Part shown: positions 30,932 to 33,937 of the stretch, piece by piece
How positions within the stretch are numbered: the first letter of the stretch is position 1
Layout of the letters: the number at the start of each line of letters is the position of its first letter
Assembly: GCA_017622135.1 (NCBI GenBank)
Contig: JAGARR010000032.1
Location: 1 to 33,937 of the forward strand
Origin: Spirochaetaceae bacterium
GTDB lineage: Bacteria > Spirochaetota > Spirochaetia > Treponematales > Treponemataceae
Direction of reading: 5' to 3'
DNA length: 33,937 nt
Program-made: the position numbers and the translations under genes
The notes under the pieces: model-generated
What the model saw: only the letters and a program-made list of their open reading frames with translations
What the model was told of the DNA's origin: nothing
The model's database searches: none

Positions 30932-31291
30932 TCACTTCCATTCCTCCCACACGTCGGGGCGGTAGCCCACGGTGGCGGCGGTCTTGCCGTTGCGGACAAT
31001 GGGTTGCCTCAGCAGCAGGGGGTTGTCCAGCAGCTTCTGGGGCTTGGCGCTATCCTCCAGATAGGAGATTGCGGCATAGTCCTTGGCTGTGTTGTCTGTC
31101 AGCTCCTCCACCGCCGCCGTCCTGGAGCCGCAGGTCTTGGCTAGGCAGGAGATGACGCTCTCCAGTTCCCCGGCGCTGATGCCCTTGTCCTTCAGATTCA
31201 CCTCCTGCACGGGAATCCTCCGCTCCGCAAACCACCGCAGGGCCTTCTTGGTGTCAAAGCTTTTGCTGCTGCCAAAAATCTGTATTGCCAT
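30932..31291 (-). CDS. ArsC/Spx-family thioredoxin-fold protein without the N-terminal active-site cysteine
   Basis: The 119-residue protein follows the ArsC family: IQIFGSSKSFDTKKALRWFAERR at the N-terminus, VNLKDKGISAGELESVI, LEDSAKPQKLLDNPLLLRQPIVRNGK and TVGYRPDVWEEW. The usual motif at residues 8-12 has a cysteine (xKCxxTxKA); here residue 11 is serine, so the arsenate reductase thiol is missing. The PIVRNG segment, which binds the oxyanion in true reductases, is kept. It is probably not an arsenate reductase; Spx-like regulatory or other binding roles are possible. The ATG at 31291 is supported by AGGAGG 5 nt upstream; GTG at 31294 is too close. A good promoter precedes it. Confidence 0.85.
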   Translation of the reverse strand: MAIQIFGSSKSFDTKKALRWFAERRIPVQEVNLKDKGISAGELESVISCLAKTCGSRTAAVEELTDNTAKDYAAISYLEDSAKPQKLLDNPLLLRQPIVRNGKTAATVGYRPDVWEEWK

Positions 31292-31312
31292 CACTTCCTC
31301 CTGAATCGGTCA

Positions 31313-31341
31313 ACTATACCATGGTCAAGGGCCGCCTGCAA
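31313..31341 (-). promoter_or_regulatory. Promoter of the ArsC-family gene
   Basis: On the minus strand TTGCAG (31341-31336), a 17-bp spacer and TATAGT (31318-31313) precede the ribosome site and ATG at 31291, giving a short leader of about 15 nt. Confidence 0.55.
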
Positions 31342-31423
31342 GAACCCCAGACGCAGGCTGCTGCTCCGGCAGGCCCGCTGACCGGGAGTGTGTTCGCGGT
31401 GAACTTTGGGCTGCCGGGGAGAC

Positions 31424-31972
31424 TTACTGGGCGGTGCCGGTGGAATATGCGTAGGGAGCATCCCATTTGCTGAAGTCAAGGTATTCGGTGGCCTTGTCCT
31501 TGGAGCCGGCGGCAAAGCAGGTAGTGTCTTTGCCTTCTAACTTGGTATAAAAGGTTGCCCATTCCACAGAATTTGCAGAAATGGAACGAACGTGCACTGG
31601 CAGGTAGCAGCCGGAATGGGGTTCTTTTGTAGGGTCGGAAGGATAGCTTGGGTACTGGTAGGCACCCCAGTTTTTGTGCTGGCTGCATTCCAAAAGATAG
31701 ACCGTACCATGCTCAGACTGACTGAGGGCAACGACCTTCCCGATGGTGTCGTCGGTTCCAGAACCAATTTTCAGGATGATATGGTCGTTCTCCTTTAAAA
31801 TTGAAAAGGCTTCCCATTCCCCCTTGTAGGTTTTCCCCACAAAGTCCGCCAGGGGATTGTTCTCCACTCCGCCTACGGGATTGCCGCATCCTGACATCAG
31901 GATGGTGATGATGATGAGGGCGGTGATGGCTCCTCTCCGTAAAGCCTTCGCTTTGTTCAGTCTTTTGCTCAT
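31424..31972 (-). CDS. Small lipoprotein of unknown function
   Basis: The 182-residue protein has a lipoprotein signal peptide with a charged start (MSKRLNKAKALRRG), hydrophobic core AITALIIITILM and lipobox LMSGC, lipidated at about Cys29. The mature part (GNPVGGVENNPLADFVGKTYKGEWEAF onward) has no domain I recognise; it reads as a small beta-rich globular domain with two or three cysteines (LLECSQHK, HSGCYLPV, TTCFAAG). It is transcribed with the TonB-dependent receptor, 57 bp downstream of it, with AGGAGG 8 nt before the ATG. It could be an accessory surface lipoprotein of that receptor, but this rests on position only. Confidence 0.8.
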   Translation of the reverse strand: MSKRLNKAKALRRGAITALIIITILMSGCGNPVGGVENNPLADFVGKTYKGEWEAFSILKENDHIILKIGSGTDDTIGKVVALSQSEHGTVYLLECSQHKNWGAYQYPSYPSDPTKEPHSGCYLPVHVRSISANSVEWATFYTKLEGKDTTCFAAGSKDKATEYLDFSKWDAPYAYSTGTAQ

Positions 31973-32029
31973 AATGAGCCTCCTTCAATATAATTTTTCC
32001 TGACCGTTCATTTCAGGATGAGATGCAGA

Positions 32030-33937
32030 TTAGAATGTAGCCTTGATTTTCACGGTATAGCTGCGGGAGGGCGCCCAGTAGCCGTCGTGGTACAGGTAGT
32101 GCTGGTCCAGCAGATTGTTTCCTTCCATTGTAAAGGACAGGTTCTGGCTGTAGTGCCAGACTAAGCGACAGGACACCAAGTGGATGGGGGTGTAGTAGGT
32201 GGTGTTGTAGTTGGAGGTGTACCGCCTGGAGGTGAAGTCGTAGCCCACCGCCAGCTGCCAGTTCTTGTAGCCTGCCGTCACTGCCGAGTTTGCCAGCAGC
32301 AGGGGGACCCACATAATCTGGTTGCCGTAGTATGCCTCGTCCAGCAGGAAGCTTCTGGTGAGGGACAACTGCACCCTGTAGCCAAGGCTCCAGTCCCCTC
32401 CCAGGGCAAACCGGTTGGCGGAGTCCAGTCCCGCCTCAAAGTAGTATGCCGCCCCAGCATTCTCCGTGTGCAGGGTGGAATAGCTCAATCCCTCGTATTG
32501 GCCGCTGACCCAGCGGATTTTGTTCCGATAGTAGCTGAATCCCGCAGACAGAGTGAAGGGCAGGATACGGGAAAATAGGGCAGGCTGCCCGTGCTGATTC
32601 CAGAACCTGTTGGCAAACCGCAGTCGCAGGGAATAGCCTGACTCCGCCGTGAGCCCAGGATTCCCATGGTCCAGAATCCTTCCTGAGTCGGAGCCGTTTT
32701 CCTTCTGCGCTGCCTCCAGGCCCGCCAGATTCCAGTACAGTTGGTTGAAGGTGGGCAGGACGTTCTGGGTGGCGGCGGAGAGGCTCAGCACCTCCCACAG
32801 GCTCACGGCAAGGGCGGCATTCATGTTGTGGTGCAGCACCAGCTGGTGGCCGCCCCCAGACTGCTTCCTAGTGTCCCAGGCCAGAAGGTAGCCCGCCATG
32901 GGCTGGAGTCTTGCGGGGCCCAGCTGCCACTGGACAGCCATCGAAGGATAGAGGCTGAGCCTGCGGGGGGCCTGGGGTGAATCGGTGCCGCCGGAAAACC
33001 TGCTGAGGATGGCGCCACCCTTGAGGGAGAACTCCGGCTCCAGACTGCCACCTCCCAGCTCCAGGGGGGGCATTTTGTGGCTGGCCTGGAGTGCAAGGTG
33101 GTGGAACTGGTTGTCTGTGGCGGCCTTGATTTCGCCAGACTCATTCTCCTCACGATAGCCCAGGGAGTCCAGGTCGTAGGTGAGCTGGATTCGGGAGGCT
33201 CCAACTGGCAGCACCAGCTCGGCAAAAACTGTGTGGGTGGTGGCAAAGGTGGTCTGGACTCCCGCTGCAGAAGAGCCCTCCGGCACCTGGAGACGGTTGT
33301 AGCTTGCTAGGTGACTGCCGCCGATGGTGTGGTTCCCCACAAAGCGGTTCCAGCCCATCATTCCGTTGGCTCCCTGGTAACCGTTGTCCTGCTGAATCTT
33401 GTTTCCTTGCTGAAAGAAGCGGTTGGCGGCGGTGGCTCCACCCAGCGCCAGCTTGACGGCGGTCCCGGCCACCACGTCCTGCAGCTGGAAATTCACAAAG
33501 GTGGTGTCCATAGGATTCGACTCGTAGGACAGGGACTGGACCGAAAAGGAAATTTTTCTGCCGGAAAAGGACTTGGTGCTGATGGAAATGATGGTGCCGG
33601 CAAACTCCTCCTGATCCAGCAGGGGCGTGTCTTGGATGGTGATGCTGGCGATAGCCTCCAGCGGCACTGCGTTCCAGTCGAATTCCCCGGTGTTGGGGTC
33701 GTTGGCCAGCACACCGTCAACATACACCTTGATGCAGGCTCCGGCATAGCCGCCGATGGAGACGTTGGCGGTGGAGCCTGTTCCACCAGTGTGTAGCACC
33801 AGGCAGTTGTTGTCTGCAAGAAAATCCGTCAGGGTGGCGGCATTTGAGGCGGCGATGTCCTGAGAGGAGAAGCTTTGCTCCACGGTGGCGGCATCCAGCA
33901 CCGTGGTGATTGTTCCTAAATCAATGATGCTCTGGGC
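32030..33937 (-). CDS. TonB-dependent outer-membrane receptor, 3' part (5' end cut by window)
   Basis: The frame is open to the right edge, so the start lies outside; 635 residues are visible. The N-terminal visible part is the plug domain (LTDFLADNNCLVLHTGGTGSTANVSIGG, IKVYVDGVLANDPNTGEFDWNAVPLEAIASITI). Then come many alternating beta-strands of the barrel, ending LSFTMEGNNLLDQHYLYHDGYWAPSRSYTVKIKATF with a C-terminal phenylalanine typical of outer-membrane proteins. It would import a large or scarce ligand using TonB energy. The lipoprotein gene downstream is likely co-transcribed. The short plug and the LLDQHY segment are BtuB-like, but a cobalamin substrate cannot be claimed. No TonB, ExbB or ExbD gene is in the window. 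Confidence 0.9.
   Translation of the reverse strand, partial: AQSIIDLGTITTVLDAATVEQSFSSQDIAASNAATLTDFLADNNCLVLHTGGTGSTANVSIGGYAGACIKVYVDGVLANDPNTGEFDWNAVPLEAIASITIQDTPLLDQEEFAGTIISISTKSFSGRKISFSVQSLSYESNPMDTTFVNFQLQDVVAGTAVKLALGGATAANRFFQQGNKIQQDNGYQGANGMMGWNRFVGNHTIGGSHLASYNRLQVPEGSSAAGVQTTFATTHTVFAELVLPVGASRIQLTYDLDSLGYREENESGEIKAATDNQFHHLALQASHKMPPLELGGGSLEPEFSLKGGAILSRFSGGTDSPQAPRRLSLYPSMAVQWQLGPARLQPMAGYLLAWDTRKQSGGGHQLVLHHNMNAALAVSLWEVLSLSAATQNVLPTFNQLYWNLAGLEAAQKENGSDSGRILDHGNPGLTAESGYSLRLRFANRFWNQHGQPALFSRILPFTLSAGFSYYRNKIRWVSGQYEGLSYSTLHTENAGAAYYFEAGLDSANRFALGGDWSLGYRVQLSLTRSFLLDEAYYGNQIMWVPLLLANSAVTAGYKNWQLAVGYDFTSRRYTSNYNTTYYTPIHLVSCRLVWHYSQNLSFTMEGNNLLDQHYLYHDGYWAPSRSYTVKIKATF

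Noticed and set aside
1..33937. Prophage, transposon or defence island
   Set aside because: No integrase, transposase, terminal inverted repeats, restriction-modification or phage structural genes are visible.

Overview
The window looks like a chromosomal stretch from a host-associated spirochaete, most likely Treponema-like, assembled as part of a genome or metagenome bin. Three things support this: a binding protein whose signal peptide ends in an FAAGKKD-type junction, lipoproteins with loose lipoboxes, and a gene mix of PPK1, Ppx, TraB, MgtC and a TPR lipoprotein. The assignment is an inference from gene content, since there is no rRNA or marker gene that would settle it. From about 3.9 kb onward the DNA is GC-rich. 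The first 3.9 kb is visibly more AT-rich and holds the two genes that fit the rest least well.

Layout. (a) 1-3.9 kb: the 3' end of a surface protein (InlB B-repeat plus GLUG-type beta-helix), then a metallo-beta-lactamase-fold alkyl sulfatase with an unusual N-terminal region and no signal peptide. (b) 4.0-6.0 kb: two tandem, membrane-anchored alpha/beta hydrolase paralogues. Each has a promoter placed so that its mRNA would start at or next to the ATG. (c) 6.1-8.8 kb: manC (GDP-mannose synthesis) and an exported protein of unknown function with repeated FYESG-type motifs. (d) 8.85-18.8 kb: a carbohydrate-uptake regulon. A YesM/YesN-type two-component system is transcribed leftward. Divergent from it are two different solute-binding proteins, two ABC permeases, a Gfo/Idh/MocA oxidoreductase and a cytoplasmic GH29 alpha-L-fucosidase. 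Two sets of direct repeats and a 22-bp palindrome sit at the promoters. (e) 18.7-24.5 kb, minus strand: a (alpha/alpha)6 glycosidase-like protein, Ppx/GppA with an HD domain, PPK1 and a YgjV-like membrane protein in one apparent operon, ending antisense inside the fucosidase gene. (f) 24.6-30.6 kb: a membrane-anchored protein of unknown function, divergent from a four-gene operon (TPR lipoprotein, TraB-family protein, a short-chain-dehydrogenase-like protein without the catalytic Tyr/Lys, and MgtC-family protein). (g) 30.7-33.9 kb: initiator tRNA-Met with its own promoter and terminator, an ArsC-family protein lacking the usual cysteine, a small lipoprotein, and a TonB-dependent receptor running off the right edge.

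How the genes may work together. The regulon in (d) reads as import of a fucosylated oligosaccharide that is cleaved inside the cell. The membrane kinase would sense the sugar, and the AraC-type regulator would activate the binding-protein promoters through the direct repeats. No ABC ATPase is present, so one must be supplied from elsewhere. The minus-strand operon couples synthesis and breakdown of polyphosphate with a glycosidase-like enzyme. No CRISPR array, prophage, insertion sequence or complete defence island was seen. The strongest leads are regulatory sites and proteins of familiar fold with missing catalytic residues or unexplained domains.
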